DNA of 8,124 bases. Source: Kordia sp964351775 (GTDB taxonomy: Bacteria; Bacteroidota; Bacteroidia; Flavobacteriales; Flavobacteriaceae). The number at the start of each line of letters is the position of its first letter. The first letter of the stretch is position 1. Of the stretch, positions 7,038 to 8,124 are shown piece after piece. Below the pieces are notes generated by a model. It ran no database searches and was not told the origin of the DNA. It saw only the letters and a list, made by a program, of their open reading frames with translations. Position numbers and translations under genes: made by a program. The DNA lies in the NCBI GenBank assembly GCA_964351775.1, contig CAYGPQ010000142.1, positions 1 through 8,124 on the forward strand. Reading direction: 5' to 3'.

Positions 7038-8124
7038 AAAGGAACTTCAACATCTAACATTCCTGAAATGCAAGTGGTAGCGCGTCCGGCAAGGATTCCG
7101 TTATCATTCTCGCAAGAACGTTTGTGGTTTTTAGATCAATTGCAAGGAAGTTTGGCATATCATATTTCGGGGGTATTAAAAATTACGGGCGAATTAAATG
7201 TTGCTATGTTGGCGGAAGCATTACAACACATCGTTTCGCGTCACGAATCGCTTCGAACGGTTTTTAAAGATCATGAAGGAATTGGTTATCAAGAAATCAT
7301 AAAAAGTGATGCTTTTGAAGTTTCACACCTCAAAGAAACATCAGAAAAAAAGATTTCAAATCAAATTGAAAACGTAACAAAATCGTCATTTGATCTTTCG
7401 AAAGATTATATGTTACGAGTGGCGGTGATTTCAAAAAGTGATACTGATCATATCTTAATCTTAGTCTTGCATCACATTGCTTCAGATGGTTGGTCACTGC
7501 CGATTTTAGTCAAAGAATTAGAAGCTTCATACACACAATTAATCAATGGAAAATCGATAGAATTACCTTCATTACCAGTACAATATGCAGATTATAGCAC
7601 TTGGCAACGCAGCTATTTATTAGGTGAAGTTCTCACAGAAAAACTAGCATTTTGGTCGTCAAAACTAAAAAATGCAGCCATCTTAGAATTGCCAACCGAT
7701 TTTGTGCGCCCAGCAATTCAATCTACAGAAGGTGCAAAATTCTATTACACCATTAAACACGAATTACTGGATCAATTAAATGAATTGACAAAAACTCATA
7801 GTGCAACTTTGTTTATGAGCTTGCTAAGTATCTACAAAGTAGTATTGGCACGCTATTCAGGTCAATATGATATCAGCGTAGGAACTTCCATCGCGAACAG
7901 AACACAAGAAGAAATCACTGGATTAATCGGGTTTTTCGTAAACAACATTGTATTGCGGGACGAATTTTCAAGTTCGGATTCTTTTGAAAAATTATTGCAA
8001 CAAGTCAAAGAAACCTGTTTATCAGCATACGAACACCAAGATGTACCGTTTGAGCGCATTGTAGATAACTTATCGTTAGAGCGCGATCAAAGTCGCAGTC
8101 CGTTATTTCAAACGCTCTTTGTAT
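6867..8124 (+). CDS. Nonribosomal peptide synthetase, 3'-truncated by the window (TubC-type docking domain - C ...)
   Basis: Second NRPS of the assembly line; 419 codons are visible and the frame stays open to the window's end. ATG at 6867 is chosen because it is the first start codon after the upstream stop and puts a complete TubC-type docking domain at the very N-terminus. The next in-frame ATG (7068) would remove that domain. Residues 1-57 are the docking domain, 58-75 a linker, and 76 onward a condensation domain. Its HHIASDGWS motif has the second histidine at residue 203 (7473-7475) and Asp at 207. IGFFVNNIVLRD and HQDVPFERIVD follow, and the window ends in PLFQTLFV. The protein is inferred to accept the serine-terminated peptide from PCP3 of the preceding synthetase. 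The substrate it adds and any later modules lie downstream of the window. Confidence 0.95.
   Translation, partial: MINKDLLHIIYTAKSDGIKLFVKDGKLGVKKHKSVIISPELTKQIQENKDALIQFLQKGTSTSNIPEMQVVARPARIPLSFSQERLWFLDQLQGSLAYHISGVLKITGELNVAMLAEALQHIVSRHESLRTVFKDHEGIGYQEIIKSDAFEVSHLKETSEKKISNQIENVTKSSFDLSKDYMLRVAVISKSDTDHILILVLHHIASDGWSLPILVKELEASYTQLINGKSIELPSLPVQYADYSTWQRSYLLGEVLTEKLAFWSSKLKNAAILELPTDFVRPAIQSTEGAKFYYTIKHELLDQLNELTKTHSATLFMSLLSIYKVVLARYSGQYDISVGTSIANRTQEEITGLIGFFVNNIVLRDEFSSSDSFEKLLQQVKETCLSAYEHQDVPFERIVDNLSLERDQSRSPLFQTLFV
7092..8124 (+). other. Domain: condensation domain opening the second NRPS (truncated by window end)
   Basis: The core runs PLSFSQERLWFLDQLQGS, then HHIASDGWS (HH at 7470-7475, Asp at 7485-7487), IGFFVNNIVLRD, and HQDVPFERIVD, ending in PLFQTLF at the window edge. 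Only the last part of the domain is missing. Catalytic residues are intact. It closely resembles C2 of the preceding protein, so the two probably arose by duplication of a C domain or module. No dual epimerisation motif is visible between the docking domain and the C domain. Confidence 0.93.
7138..7598 (+). repeat. Second copy of the duplicated condensation-domain segment (partner at 3736-4199)
   Basis: Counterpart of the C2 segment in the preceding gene. The exact matches at 7138-7156 and 7581-7598 are spaced almost as in C2, with about three bases difference. A further near-match is at about 7690-7720 versus 4290-4323 (TGTGCGCCCAGCAAT shared). The copies are diverged enough that the duplication is not recent. 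Confidence 0.78.

Noticed and set aside
6865..7053. Antisense open frame across the second gene's start (62 codons)
   Set aside because: The + strand there encodes a clear TubC-type docking domain, so the antisense frame is a shadow.
7862..8059. Antisense open frame of 65 codons near the window end
   Set aside because: It lies opposite conserved C-domain motifs (IGFFVNN, HQDVPFE) of the second NRPS.

Overview
The window lies inside a nonribosomal peptide synthetase (NRPS) assembly-line locus read entirely from the + strand. It is AT-rich, with codon use leaning to A/T-ending codons. The gene junction has no Shine-Dalgarno sequence, and the NRPS sequences are of a Bacteroidota style. Together these suggest a flavobacterium-like member of the Bacteroidota, perhaps a marine genus such as Kordia or Aquimarina. 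The phylum is a moderate-confidence inference and the genus is only a guess.

Layout: (1) Positions 1-6833 hold the 3' part of a very large NRPS gene whose start lies upstream of the window. The visible protein (2276 residues) reads: end of an adenylation (A) domain - PCP1 - C1 - A2 - PCP2 - C2 - A3 - PCP3 - short acidic C-terminal tail. (2) Positions 6834-6866 are a 33-base spacer with no terminator, no clear promoter and no recognisable Shine-Dalgarno. (3) Positions 6867-8124 hold the 5' part of a second NRPS gene that runs off the window. It opens with a TubC-type N-terminal docking domain followed by a condensation domain. Coding sequence fills essentially the whole window; I see no RNA genes, mobile elements or CRISPR arrays.

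How it works together: the first protein extends a peptide through at least two complete C-A-PCP modules. The last of these has a pocket that reads as serine-specific (DVWHVSYID+K). Its acidic tail most likely docks onto the basic beta-hairpin docking domain that opens the second protein, whose condensation domain would then use the serine-bearing chain as donor. No epimerisation, methylation, reductase, thioesterase or ketosynthase domain is visible, so product class, length and release chemistry cannot be read from here. The most notable points are the matched docking elements at the protein-protein junction and a divergent A2 domain with altered A5, A6 and A8 core motifs and a pocket I cannot assign.
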